A stretch of 64,000 nucleotides of DNA from Dendrolimus kikuchii (GCA_019925095.2 CM034405.1:11356401-11420400); one strand, 5' to 3'; positions 43,741 through 56,640 are shown, numbered from the stretch's first letter. Notes: generated by a model not told the origin, from the sequence alone. Translations and numbers: made by a program.

Positions 43741-44689
43741 GATTCTGCACAAAAAAAAAACACAGTTCAGTGTGATTCTATGATAGTGAAGTGTGCGGAC
43801 GATAAGTTCTGTGCAAGTGTATTATGTAAATCGGAAGAATCATATTATTACAACCAAGGCGCCGAAAAATACAAATACACACCTGCATATCTGTAAAAGC
43901 ACATTTATCACCCGTCGGCATTTGAACGAATAACTAATAACATTGAAATTATTGTAATTCTTTTATGATCGTCTTCTTTTGTTTACTTATTTATTGGCAT
44001 ACGGCCTATTGTTGTATTGTAATCGTTTACAGCCGCCTGCGGCTGTAATCATTTGCCAGGTGTTACGGATTTTAAAGTACAAGCTGATTCTAGGAAATTC
44101 GGTTGCCACGTTGCTTGGCGGACATATTGCATTTGTGCAGTATAAAACAATGGTCCGATCGAGGGAGGGGGTAGTCGAGCGAGAACCACAATCGAAGCGA
44201 GACGTGTGTACTACAGTCAGTAATCTATTAGTCACGGACTTTGCGCGGTTTGTTGAATTACGACCTTCTGCATTACGTTTGGATTTGTTGTATTTGTACC
44301 TGTGCTATACCGTTATACGTGTTTGTATAGTTCTAATAAACTCTATAATAATTCCAACGACATTCTAATTCGAGTCCCGCTAAACTCGTAACAATATAAT
44401 ACAGTGATTTATGGATTATAAAGCTGTTTCCCATTTCTAGACCTTTTAATAAATAATGAATAAACTAACTTAACTATACCATTGTTGGCACTCCATTCAA
44501 TGATTGTCACCCAGTCAATTTATTAAAGATATTAAAAAGTCTTGATAATTTCTATTTTGTAGCCATACAATCATAAAGGCTACAAAATAAAAGAAATAAG
44601 ATTTCTTAATTTCTTGAAAAAGATAGGGTGCTAACAGTGGTATAGTTTACCCTATTTCTAAAATGTATATATTATTATGTTCATTATGC

Positions 44690-44756
44690 TTGTTAGTGGC
44701 GCCGTCTTGGGGAGGCCTACGTCCAGCAGTGGACTGCAAATGGCTGACGACGATGC
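44690..44756 (+). repeat. LINE tail fragment
   Basis: GTCTTGGGGAGGCCTACGTC, CAGCAGTGGACTGC and GGCTGACGACGATG match the tail type at 24290-24395. The GACGATG end resembles a trinucleotide tail. Confidence 0.6.
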
Positions 44757-45148
44757 TTGTTAAGTTCATACTACAACGTTCGTTGTAACAAAGAAACTGC
44801 TTTCATAAATAACTTCGAAGTGTTTTATATATATTTCAAGAATAAGAAAATAACAAAGTAAAAGAGCGGTCCGACTGTATATTTTACTGGTATATTCTAG
44901 TATATCTCGAGTCTCGATCTGCAAGTGAAGAGGGAGCACAAAATTAAATGGTAACGAGCGGTGACCAACAAATTAACCGTCGCAGGGGACTTCGGGCTTA
45001 ATGCAATTCCGCATCGACGCAGCCTCTGGCTACGGTGTCCCCTTTTTGTCGGCTTCAACGTTTTTCTATATTAGAACGAATGTTTTTAATGATCTGTGCA
45101 AATTGTAAACATTATTCACGTGTTTATATGATATCCTTTAATTCGATT

Positions 45149-45425
45149 CTTACCCATAGAAGACGGTGACCTACACTCAGTATTGTACTTATGTTCTATT
45201 CTTAACTATAAACTGCATCTTGATCTGATTTAATTTTAAATTTAAATTTTTAAATATTATTAATCATTTTAAAATATTTTTTTAACAACGATATACAAAT
45301 TATTAAATTAAGTAAATTTATTCGTGGAATATCAATTATTAAACAGATTCCTCTAAATGAATACTCTTGAGGGACTATGTGTAGAATACAATATAAATAA
45401 GTTAAGTTTTCTTTTATTGTATTAG
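45149..45425 (+). pseudogene. Nuclease-like coding repeat (family N), 3' end split by 171 bp
   Basis: Positions 45149-45192 hold CCATAGAAGACGGTGACC...CTCAGTATTG. The continuation (TCTTGAGGGACTATG, then the trailer to TTATTGTATTAG) resumes at 45364. The AT-rich insert 45193-45363 has no target duplication and no identified ends. Confidence 0.65.
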
Positions 45426-45589
45426 TTTAAAAAAATAATATTTGGTTCACAAATATTTGAAATTGAACTTTGAAAATTTATTACGATTAATAGATATACA
45501 TGGTTAAAACTGAATGTCGCCTGTCAAGTTAATTTTCATTATCAATCGATTAGGAAATAAAGAAGGGAAAGATTCCCCTAAGAAGTCAG

Positions 45590-45640
45590 AAGACCCCAAG
45601 CCCGGCAATGAGACAGTTATGGGTAGTTATTATATCAATG
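45590..45640 (+). repeat. tRNA-SINE tail fragment
   Basis: GACCCCAAGCCCGGCAATGAG and ACAGTTATGGG match the last 40 bp of the SINE at 34685-34990, with mismatches. Confidence 0.5.
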
Positions 45641-47550
45641 GATTAAAATGAAATTTAGTGAATATTTATTTACTGAAAAATATTTATTTGTTAAATATAA
45701 CAATTATACACGGTGTCCCAGAAACCCTGTATAAACTCATAAAATTAAAATTATTCGTTCTTTATATTTGTCTAATTCGGAAACGTGGTGTCTATTATTG
45801 AAAAGAAACTTACTAAGACTAGCAATTTATGATTAATTCGGTCTAAAAAATATTTTTAGTAATAAAGTGTCAAAGAACGTAAACAGGATGTCCCGTGACA
45901 ATATCTAGTGATATAAGACTTTGTAGAACATCTAAGCAAGTTAATTTATTAGGCAAAAGTCACTTGTGGTGTTTGTTCTTCCACGGTGTTTAAAGAGACT
46001 TTGTAAAAAACGTGTTATGATGACTTAATTACAATAAAAGTTCGACAATTAATGATGTATTTAACGGTTGGGCAACCATAGTTTGCGGAGTCATAACTTC
46101 GCAAAATAGATTAGTATTACACTAGTTACCTTATTGCCTATTGGTAATATTATTTAAAAATTACTTCTTTAGCTTTTAAAATCTTCACCAACAAATTAAG
46201 AGAATAAATTTAAAACTTATTACCTTCCAAGCGCATTGAAATTAAAATATTTACGGTTTAAAATGCCAATAGATTAGATGCACTAGTTAAGATTAGGTGA
46301 AGATTAATGCTTTTACTAAAATGTGCAATCGTTTCTTAAATTTATACACCTATAAAATGTGTTTAAAACGTCTTTGAAACTTACCAGCGGCGATTTGCGA
46401 GTAGACTTTTCGTAGAAGATTTTCTCATCTCGGAATCAAATTAGATCTAGAAACTGAATATGTTTTTTTTTGTTTTGTACATTCCCAGTGAGGTAATTGT
46501 CAAACATATTTTTAGTTTTATTTTTTGTATTTTTTTAAATATGTAACGATTTAATTTTTGACAAAAAAACAATCAAATACAAATGTGACGTAGAAAAATC
46601 ATCATTTTCACACTTAATTTTTTACTGATTTAAGTTGAAAACGTGTGTTAAACAGTATATACTAAAAGTCAAAAAGCGAAAAAAGAATGACCTATGATGC
46701 CATCTACCCACAAAGGGTTTAGGAGCTTTTCAGAATTACGCTTTTTACTTAGAATAAAAGTAAATTTGAAGCATGTGCACATATCCGTTTTATGTGGGAC
46801 TAGTCGAGTTTTTAAAATACTATGATTGAAAGTCTTTCAATGAAATATTTGGTAATTAGGATTAAATAAGTTAAATATTAGTGTTATTTATAAATGTATT
46901 TTTTCCATTGCTCGAGTGTGGGAAACACTTCGACTACCGATTATCCCCTAAAACCACACCGACGTTCTTTTTTCACTACGAACCATGTCCCCAGGTCACT
47001 GGCGTAGTCAAAACTGCGTGTTTGTCATAAGAATTTTGTTGAATTTTTTTGCCAGACTACTAAATTTTTGTTATGAAATTGTCTTCTGTATTTTATATGC
47101 AAGTTTAATTTTGCAAACCGAAACGGGAACATACTTTTAGTAGCAGTTAAAGTGGTTTACGCTTATGGTGCACAGAAGGCTATAATAGTAACACGCAAAG
47201 GTGAGACCTTTGAAGTTTTGAGATGGTTTCTTACCTTTTATTTCTTAAGTTTTAAATTGCGCCTGAAAGAGACGTTTTCTGGGGTAAATACTTAAGATTT
47301 GTGTTAGTAATTTTTATATTTTGTATTAAAGCATGATATTTTTGTGCCTTCTCTTTGGAGTAACAACATGTTGCAAAATTATGTCCATTACATTAAAAAC
47401 TAGACTTAAGTTTTATATTTTTTTCATCAGAAATTAATTTAAATATAAGTAATTTAATGGCATATAAAGCAGCAATGGATCCAGTCTTTTGCACATGCTT
47501 TTCACTAGTATTGACCCGGTACTAAATTTGTAGTTATATAATTTTTTTAA
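45641..47550. other. AT-rich non-coding stretch
   Basis: CGGTGTCCCAGAAACCCTG near 45714 and GGATGTCCCGTGACAA near 45886 look like pieces of one old repeat. No gene is supported. Confidence 0.35.
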
Positions 47551-47559
47551 AATTGCTTC

Positions 47560-47640
47560 TATGGTATAGTGGTGTGAGAATTGGTTAATTATAATTTATA
47601 GAATCCAAAGTCGAATTCCAGTGGGGTAAATTTTCTAAGC
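47560..47640 (+). repeat. tRNA-like SINE head fragment
   Basis: TGGTATAGTGG (A box) and AGTCGAATTCCAGTGGGG (B-box region) lie in the right order, with an expanded AT-rich middle. No acceptor-stem pairing is seen, so it is not a tRNA gene. Confidence 0.4.
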
Positions 47641-47809
47641 GATATTTTCATCATTTACTTTAGCTTAGGCCTTATTGGAATCCATCGCAGAATTTTTTTT
47701 ATAAGCATCAATTAGAAGTCTTGCGATTTTGTCGAGTATAAATTAGATAATTTAAAAATGTTTTGGTCATTTTAGCTATTACAATAAATTGTACCTACAT
47801 TAGTACTAG

Positions 47810-48003
47810 TACAATAAGCTAAACTTAACTTATAGTGTCTTCTAGCTATAATCCCTTAAGATTATAAGTAGAATATTGAGCTTACGTCATCGACGTCAAC
47901 GGGTAAGGTTCTTAGAAGGCTGGCTATGTTACCTCGCTGGATCGCAATACAAATCTGTTGTCTGAAGTAGGAACCAGCAGCCTTCTGATTGCCTGAAAAT
48001 CAG
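47810..48003 (-). pseudogene. Nuclease-like coding repeat (family N), 3' part
   Basis: The reverse complement carries the block equivalent to IQRGNxASLLxTLP, near 47910-47950, and the stop/trailer region near 47830-47870. It is diverged, with an internal CGTCATCGACGTCAACG irregularity. Confidence 0.65.
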
Positions 48004-49137
48004 TGGGAAGGTATGTGTACTCTATTCAATAACTACTACTAAAAACAATATAGAGTACAGATTTTGTTCCAACATTCGATAAAATAAACTCCTTTTACAT
48101 ACATACTGGAGGTATATTTAAAGTCTAGAGTAGACTATGCAATAAGCTTTACTAGTTTGCCGGCCATTGAAGTAGTGAAGTGAGTAAGTAGTACAGACAA
48201 CCAAAAAAATAGTCTGTACGCGGTTTCTTTCTTTCATTCATCTTCTCGCAATTATTTGGAGTCAGCAAAATATATCCCTTTCTTCCATACGTACGTATGT
48301 ACGCGGTTTATTTGTTCATGACAAATAAAAAAGTCACTATCTATAAAAAAAATTATTATATATAAAAAGTACACATTTCCTCATAGTCTTTTACTGGTGT
48401 ACGTAGTCATTGTAACAATATGCATATTGGACAGGAAAATGGAAACGAGAATGAGTCATTATGACTTGTAAATCTTGTTATGTTAAATGGATTGATGATA
48501 ATTATTTGCAAGAAATATGGTATAAATTACGGATCTTAAAATTCACACCACCTAGCCTGAGAGTAAAATATTTTGGCGATAAAGCAGATATATATGTCCT
48601 ACTCACTCACTCCTCAGATATTCACTCTTTCACTTCTTCGTTCTTAGGCCTTCATACTTCGCTCTACCGCTACAAATCATACATATTGTATAATTTATTT
48701 TTCTCACCGTACCTGTGTAATATGAATAAGACTCTTACGTGTGGGGCTTTGCCCACCTACCTATATAAGCACCTTTAAATTTCAATTCAATGTTATATCT
48801 ACGTAATCTGATTGATGACGTCTATTTTTAAAATTTCAATGTCTTTATTCTGTATTATATTTTTTGTAAAAAAGTGTGAATAAAATTCTTTAAAGCAGAA
48901 GTCGTACTATATAGAAATATGAAAATGAGTTTGTGTGGACGTATGTGCTTTTTATGCTCTACTTTATGTGCGCCTATGAATATATACATATATATATTAT
49001 CACGCCTGTTTTCCATGGGTGTAGGCGTGACAATCCTATGAATAGATGTTTCTTTTGTACTCCTTTTTTATTATAAGTGTATATAGTATCTTGTGTTTAT
49101 GGATGTTTTGATAACAGTATGTGATGTGTTAATATAT

Positions 49138-49338
49138 TGTTAGAAATAATTTGCAAGAAAGAGGGTAGACTAACGCTGACATCATTAGAGTGGCGCGATC
49201 GGTGTGGTGGCGGTGCCCTCACTATAAAAAGGCGCGGTACCGTACTGTCACTTCACGTTTGACTTATTAACGAGTCAGACGTCTATTGGACTTACTATAC
49301 GAGTAACCGAGTTGATGCTTCTCAATTACATCAAAACA
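49138..49338 (+). mobile_element. Possible solo LTR (TGTT...AACA)
   Basis: A 201-bp GC-richer interval begins TGTTAG and ends AAAACA and contains a complete core promoter. Both fit an LTR of a BEL/Pao- or Gypsy-type element. No internal region, primer-binding site or convincing target duplication was found, so the call is tentative. Confidence 0.35.
49223..49282 (+). promoter_or_regulatory. TATA + initiator + DPE core promoter
   Basis: TATAAAA lies at 49223-49229 and an initiator-like TCACTT at 49248-49253 (A at 49250 as +1). AGACGT lies at 49277-49282, exactly +28 to +33, matching the DPE consensus RGWYVT. The spacing of all three is canonical for arthropod RNA polymerase II promoters. Confidence 0.6.
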
Positions 49339-50404
49339 GTTATATTGTAGATAATATTTGCATTTCTATCTTATTTATGAGTACTATGATTTTGTATTTA
49401 TTATTTATAATAGTAGCGATTTCCCCGCGGCTACGCTACGTGAACACCCCTAGTTAGTACCTCTATGTTTCTTACATAAGAATGAATGAACCTCCATTGA
49501 AAATTTATCTAACTGATGTTGATAATCGTTTAAAAATCATAGCTACATTATTGTATGCACCAACGTTGTCTGTTAAAATTCAATGTCATTGAGAATTGGT
49601 AACAATATCACATGACAAATAATGCATTAAACTATCGCTACATCTGTGTGAAATGGTCAATAACTATAACATTATTCCATATGAAGTAGTGGCTTAAGCT
49701 AAAAGGCTATGAACTAAACTGACATTTTTATGTTTTAAAGAATGTATAATATATAGCGTTATGAAGTGTCATGTCATTCTATACGTATCTATAGGTTCGC
49801 TACTATTAATGCAAAAACTTCTCCAAGCTGATTGTAACTACTGTAAGTCACACTTGCGACCTACAGAAGCTAAATCTATATTTTATTAATATACAAATCG
49901 TGCAGACACAACTAGTGAATAATTGAGAACAGACAAAGACGTAATTTTTTTGTTGATGCTCCATAAAAAGCAATGAAATATTAAGTCATACTATACAAAG
50001 GACATAAAGACCAGCGTGCACTGGCATTAAACATTAACAGTCAAACAAGATGCATTGCAGATACAAACGTGCAAAAATATATGGTTATCGTGACTTGACT
50101 CAAATAGCAAAGTAACAATATGTTTGACACAGAGTTTTATAAGACACATCTTGTACATATCGAAAATCCTTCATTATTTATTTGTGTGAATTCCAAACAG
50201 ACACATTATTTATAGCCATACATTGTTTTAACTACTAACTAACAATAACATAACTAATAAATTTATATTAAATTATCTAAACAATCTCTACATGTTGATT
50301 TTGTTATGGTTTTCTCATTTCCCCACACAAGCCCTCTAAAAGTTCGCGCCTATTGCCAATTCTGATTTAAGAAAAATACGCTCGATACGCTCAGACTTCT
50401 TATA

Positions 50405-50452
50405 GTGGGAGGCCCAGCAGTGGGACGTTTATGTGCTGTAATTTTTTTTATA
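50405..50452 (+). repeat. tRNA-SINE tail fragment
   Basis: TATAGTGGGAGGCCCAGCAG and GGGACGTTTATGTGCTG match the SINE 3' end and are followed by a T-rich stretch. Confidence 0.55.
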
Positions 50453-50792
50453 CACTCAGATTATATTATTATTTTACTTTCATGGTAAATCTAGTATATA
50501 CATTTTCGACTGCTACATACATATTTTCACGCCTGTCTCCCACAGAGGTATGCAGAAACGGTAGATCACCGCTTGCTATAGTTTTTAAAAATAGCTTTCG
50601 TTTTATGTATGCTTATAGTCGATGCACGTTTATTACATGTGCTTTTGACTACTGAAGGCTACAATTTCGATTAGGAAAAATCAAGACTGTATTGGAGGCT
50701 TTTTACTTAAATGTTTGCCAAGAATATTAACTTAAACCTAACAATCCTGTTGATTATTTTGCTAAACATGCAATCCTCAGAGAGAGTAATAA

Positions 50793-51079
50793 TATGTTTG
50801 CGCCGTTTGCTTTTGAAACTCTTGGACCGTGGGGTCTTGAGGCGATGAGCTTCTACCAAAATATACCATAACGACTCATTGACTCTTCAGGTGATCAGAG
50901 GGCTAGTGTCTACCTCGGACAACGGATCAGAATGACGATACAGCGGGGAAATGCAGCCAGCCTTCTGGGCACCTTACCCATTGAAGACGGTGACCTGAGC
51001 TCAGTATTCTACTTATAGCCTTGCGGGACTATTGGTGGAATACAATATAACTAAGTTAAGTTTTCTTTTATTGTATTAG
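50793..51079 (+). pseudogene. Nuclease-like coding repeat (family N), 3' part
   Basis: It starts at the NMFAPFAFETLGPWG block and continues through [10 protein letters not shown], [12 protein letters not shown] and [15 protein letters not shown] segments to a stop near 51018. The trailer ends TTTCTTTTATTGTATTAG. Small frameshifts are present. It begins further upstream than the copies at 42148 and 55112. Confidence 0.7.
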
Positions 51080-52184
51080 TTTATAAAGTAATTGTAATAT
51101 TATCTAACTAGTATAATACAACATGTTATGCTTGAAGAAAAAAATACGTACTACATAATACAGAGTTTAAACTCATCCAAAAGTTTTATTAGTAGACGTT
51201 TAGCATTAATTATCGTTGTTTCGGGAACCTGGTTCAAGTAGTTGGAGGAACGTTGGATTGTTTGAGCGGGTATATGTTTCAAAGTTTTGTAAATATATGA
51301 ATCTAAATTCCTACTGAAATCAAAATCGAATTTCTCAGATGGAACTTGAAGAGTTATTTGCTATGCAGTTTTCGAAAACGTATGAACCTGTTTATCAATG
51401 ATCAATCACTATGGGATTGGATTCAAACAAGGATAGTGTATTTGCGTGAAATGTCAACTTTTACTTAGTGAAATTATGTTTCGTTGGTTGTAGTCGGACA
51501 AAGACCTAGAGTTTGTTACACGAGTTATAGAGTATAAGCTTTCGCACCTCATTTGGTTAATTATTCTATAATATTCTATTCATGAATATTTAGCACTGAT
51601 TTGATATACAAATGATGCGAAACACCAGTTACACAACCCACTTAACAAACACTAGTTTTTTAGCTGGGGATTTGCAAACTCTTTATCAGTGTGTAACACA
51701 TTATATATTGCAGAGAGTAGGATTTTCTTGAAGAATAGGCTTTTTTAGAAACATACAGAATGTTTTGTGAGCAAAAAGACAATTTGGTTAGCCTTAAATC
51801 CTCTAAACCAAAAAAGGATGTTTGACAGCAGTGTTTGCTCTGCGCCACGAGTTGACCTATTTCGATGCGGTTTCCTTTTGCCGGGACGCCTGCAATTGCA
51901 GAGTTTTAATGCTATATGTATATTTTAGATTTTATCTAGAAAAAAAGTATAAAATAATCAGATTTTATTCGCTCGCGTAATATCAGGAAGACGAAATATT
52001 TTTGGTGACAACATTATACAAAAGACAAATAGATGCGTAAATAAAAGTTTTGTAGATGATTTATACCAAAATCTTCACGATATTTTCCTTTACCGTCAGC
52101 ACGTGTTGAATGTAAGTATAATGTGATTATATACATACTATATATATATTTTATTTAAATAAAAAATAATAATATATAGGTACC

Positions 52185-52275
52185 AACAGTTTAGGGAATG
52201 CTGGCAGCATTTTCACGCTGAATTGCAATTAAATACAAGGCCAGCCCTTGCTAGTGCGGAAACTTATAGCCTTTA
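52185..52275 (-). repeat. Diverged family N fragment
   Basis: The reverse complement preserves the spacing of the 'IxIQRENAASIP' block (AATTCAGCGTGAAAATGCTGCC). It belongs to a more distant subfamily. A similar short piece lies at 53490-53570. Confidence 0.45.
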
Positions 52276-53999
52276 TCAAGAACTACCTTGATAATACATA
52301 ATACTGAATGCGTATTTTTTGCATCGTAGACCCTCCTATTGTGCGGCAGCTGTACCAGTTACCGAAGACATCTCTAGAAGATGTGAAGCTGCCTGCGTGA
52401 GGGTGCACGTGGTTTCTCAGATTAAGGGTCGCTCTAACATCCTGGTGTATTAACAACCAGCATAAATTGTCTTTTAAATGTTATACTATCAAAACTAGAC
52501 GTTTTATACATTTCAATATTGTGTGTATAAAACTTCAACATCCATAGTTGTTTCATTAAAATCCGCAGTATATTTAAAAGTGCTGTCATGGGGCAAATAC
52601 GTAACAAACGTATGTTAATGACGAGCGAGCGTAGTGTTAAGTGCACGTCCCGTTTTCCCTGAAACACGATGGATGTAATGTATGTTTCCAAACATAAGCA
52701 AGTGTTAATAAATAAATAATAATATATTTATGTTATCCAATGTCCGGTCTAAGATATACGCTAAGTATGCAATGTATGATGCCTTCTGGGCTCTTGAATT
52801 TATCCGAACACACGGGGTTTAGAAACATACTTGCAGGTCTATCTTAACCATATAAGGCTCCGGAATGCGAATTAGTCAGAATAACAACCCTTCCCGTCGA
52901 CAACAAAATTTAAAACTTTAGTATATCTAACTTGGTACGTTTCAAAAAATGGGAATCAGTTTCCTGGTTTTTAAGTTGGCCAAATTTTAATGATATTATC
53001 TGCTTAAAACCTGTAATTTATGCATGATATGTAGATATACAGCGATTGGATTGCGCCTCGTACATGCTTGCGCCTCTTGCACCCTGGTATAAAGATGGCC
53101 CTGCATACTTGTCACATACAATTCTTTCTAATGAATGCCACGCATTATCAAGCTGCGAACTGATCCGAATGTGAAGCTGGAGGCAATATCATACACAGGT
53201 GTATGATCAGCGTGTTTCAAGAACTTACGTTCGCAACGCGTTAGACTGTTATTGACTACTTCTATTCTAATGCATTATCATCTGATGCAAATGTGTTTTC
53301 CATATGCAAGACAAGTATGCACGACAATCCTCTCGTACGTCGGCTCATTATGTTTTTAGCTTTACTTTGTCTTATTTGTTATTAGTGGGCGAGTTTACTT
53401 AAGTATTTACTTATATATTATAAAAAAATATATAAAATACAACCACTACCTATATTTACAAATAAAAAAATGTATTCCAAGTCACTGTAGGTGGGGAGCT
53501 TTCCCAAAACTGATCGCATTTCCACGCTATATTAATGCGTTGCCCAGTTGGTCACGCAAGATTTCTTTCAATCGCTTTACTTTTAGTAGGTATTATTAAT
53601 GTATGACTTGTAAGGATAAAACCAATAGAGTCAGACATAGCGATCCCACAGGCCTGCCTTACTGAGGGTAGCCCCACTTACTATGCTAGTTCAATATTAG
53701 TCAGCAAGTTTCACGCATCCAATTTAGATTTGCAAAGTTCACCCGAGATCGTTTTTGCGATAATGCTAACAGTAATCCAATTATCATAGGTTTGACGTCT
53801 TCTGAATTTGAAATTTTTAGACCGTATCTTGATTAGGTAATGTTTTTTTAGTATCTTTGTTTTCCTAATAATATATATAATATAACATATGCTGAAAGTA
53901 GACGCTTCATTTCTGTCTTACAATGTTATCAACATTGTGGAATGAAGCATTGTCAACTTTAAAACAAACCCGATCTCAATTTTTTTTTGTATTATAGCT

Positions 54000-54250
54000 T
54001 CGCGTTTGACCACAATCTTGCCCTATGTGGAGCGAAGATATGGTCTAGGATGGAACACGCTTCCCTAGAAGGTACCTATTCACACGGGACTTGAAGACAC
54101 CCAGGTTATATGTATACGGAAAGATAGACTCCGGCAACGAGTTCCACTCCTTTGCTAGATGCAAAGCGGTTCGTTCTAATAGGTGGAATATCCACCATAT
54201 ATCGATGCCGCATGCCGGTTCGTCTGGTTATCCGATGATGGAAGGGAGAT
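54000..54250 (-). pseudogene. LINE reverse transcriptase C-terminus relict
   Basis: The minus strand reads [19 protein letters not shown], then [16 protein letters not shown] and stop. This is the WNSLP...FKSRVNRHL signature of Jockey/CR1-like LINEs. It is 5'-truncated. Confidence 0.7.
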
Positions 54251-54668
54251 AGCGGGATCATTTGTTTACTTATCATACATAATACGACACTTACTGCTTA
54301 AGTGCTTATTAGTTATGTAATGGTATTTCTTAGATTATGGAATATTTTCATGCACAGTATTTAAAATATAAAATATTGTAGTGTATAACTAATAGAGATA
54401 GAAATAATAATATTTTTAAACTGTTTAAAATAAAAGAAATAAACGAAATTAAAACGAAAAATCAGCCAAAAAGTATCTTATAAAACCTCTTATAACAATT
54501 AAGTTCATTTTCCTTTTTTTATGTCTCATTTTTATACAAATTGAAAGACAGAAATGAAACCGTCTAATTTGGACTTAATTGGTAGGTTATGCACTGGTGT
54601 GAGGTTGGATTTAAGACCTAAATTAATTAATCTATGACAAACTATTGATAAAAATCAATCAATTTCAT

Positions 54669-54979
54669 CCGTGCACGAACGGAGAAAGAATACAATATCC
54701 TACGGCCGGGCGGCCTGTCGTAAAAAGCGACAAAACAACCCACATCCAAGTGGTAAGATATTTGCCCGACTGGATGGCTACCACCCCTGGTCTAGAGTAT
54801 GCCGCCATAATAACCTTAACTTATGTTCCCGCAATAGTGAACAAGTTCCAGTCTCCCTTAAGAGAGCAGCAGCGCATTTGTAGCACCTTTGATGTTGCAA
54901 ATGTCCATAGGTGATGGTAACCGCTTTCCATTAAGTGAGCCGTCTGCCTGGCTGCTGAACTTATGCAATAGAAAAAAAA
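54669..54979 (+). mobile_element. SINE-like family T, copy 4
   Basis: A complete unit on the plus strand runs from CATCCGTGCACGAACGGAG to the tail CTGCTGAACTTATGCAATAG and an A8 run. Two overlapping plus frames stay open through most of the body: one ends at ...ANVHR, the other at ...KRAAAHL. Confidence 0.8.
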
Positions 54980-55111
54980 TCTTTAATTCTAAATGGACAT
55001 AATGGACTTAATGGAGACAAATTTTCAGATCGACACACAGGCGAAAAAAATGGAAACGGTGATTATGCAATTTATAAATTAGAAATTATTAGATTTATTT
55101 ATTTAGAAATT

Positions 55112-55250
55112 GTTTGATGTCACCCGTGATCAAAAGGCTGGTTCGTATTTCGCCCAGCGAATCAACATTGACATATAGCGTGGCAATGCAGCTACCCATC
55201 TTTCTGGGCACGCTTACGCCTGGCAGCGATATGTTACATATTCTATATTA
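55112..55250 (+). repeat. Family N fragment, diverged
   Basis: It preserves the T-DQKAGSYFAQRINI block, a RGNAATHLSG-like stretch and the TPGS end, but then differs from the usual trailer. It is probably another subfamily. Confidence 0.55.
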
Positions 55251-56514
55251 ATTTATTTATAATTTAGTTTATTTTTAAACATTTAGTTTAATTTATAATT
55301 TAGTTTTATTTTCTTTCATTGATGTACAAAAAGATATTTTCTCTATAATAAACATCGTGTTGTTGTTTGTAGAGACGATTTTAAACATTACGTCATGTCA
55401 CTAATCGCGTATTCCTTTTGTAATATGAATTAGTTAATCAAAACCGCATTTTTCTTATATTTTACGTTTTTCAAATAAATTAATATTTGGAAAATAGTAA
55501 AAAATTAGACACACGTAAAAATATGTACATAAATAGTCACCATTTATTTTGGTTAAAGATTTTTATGTAAAAATAATAAATTCCTCTTTTATTTATTTAA
55601 AATAAAATAAAGTAATACAATAAAGAATGATTATTATTAAACTTAGTTATTATTCTATTTTACCTAAAGTAGAACGAACACTGAGCCTAGGTTACTGTTT
55701 TCAATGGCCTGGGATAGCAGTACTTTAGAATACGTAACCATACTTTATAGATACTTGAATCTCCCTAAACATGTCGCGCAGACAGTCCTAAACAGTACTA
55801 AACACCTAATACACGCAAATACTCGTATATCAGCCCTTACGGATGGCTGGAAGCAGTATTTATCAGCGACATTGTGAATTCTACGGTATCTCCTTGGCAG
55901 AGCAACTCCTTGCTAACTGTGAGTTATGGATTCATCTGCTTCAATGAATAGAGAATTAATGTATTTAACGGAGTAAATATTAATTAATGTATAAAGGTTA
56001 TTCATGATGGTAAATCCAAATTATTATTTTCTTTACACAGGCATATTAGTACTACAATAAATTGTAATAAACTCCCGACTAAGGGCGTTAGGCTATGCAG
56101 TGTGATGATGACAACAGTAGTACATTTAACGGTTTTGTTATGAAACTTAATAATAGAGATTGTTGAAAATGTATGTACTTATTTCAAAACGGAATCTTAC
56201 AGATTACTTATTGGAATTCATGAGACTACCACTGCTTCCAAAGCAATTTTATTTACTACTACCTGACCTGGCAAACTTTGTACCGCCTCAGAATAAATAA
56301 ATACAAAACGTTGATTTCTGAACGATGGGACGATCATCAAATGTTTGACATTTAAAATAAAAATAAAATAAAAAAAACTGCACTTTTAAATTTAATTTGA
56401 TTTCTGAACGACGGGACGAACATCAAATATTTGACAGGTAGGAATAGTTTCTAATGGAAAGCGAAATTGTTGTTTTTACTATATTCCAAGCATTTTTATC
56501 ATATTAACTCACCT

Positions 56515-56640
56515 TTTAAACTTTCCCTGGACTTCCACAAATAATTCAAAACCAAAATTAGTCAAACCAGCCGTTCTCGAGATTAAGCGAGACACGGCAA
56601 TTTTTGCAAGTTAAATAGTAATCTTTATATATATAGATTA
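56515..56640 (+). repeat. RTE-type LINE 3' end, copy 1
   Basis: CTTTCCCTGGACTTCCACAA, CCAGCCGTTCTCGAGATTAAG and CGAGACACGGCAA end in TATATATATAGAT, the usual RTE tail. Copy 2 follows at 56822. Confidence 0.7.

Noticed and set aside
43979..44368. 129-codon plus frame with hydrophobic stretches
   Set aside because: No proper ATG-led gene structure, no recognised domain and odd composition; likely chance, with a TATA-like sequence at 44141 lacking a well-placed initiator.
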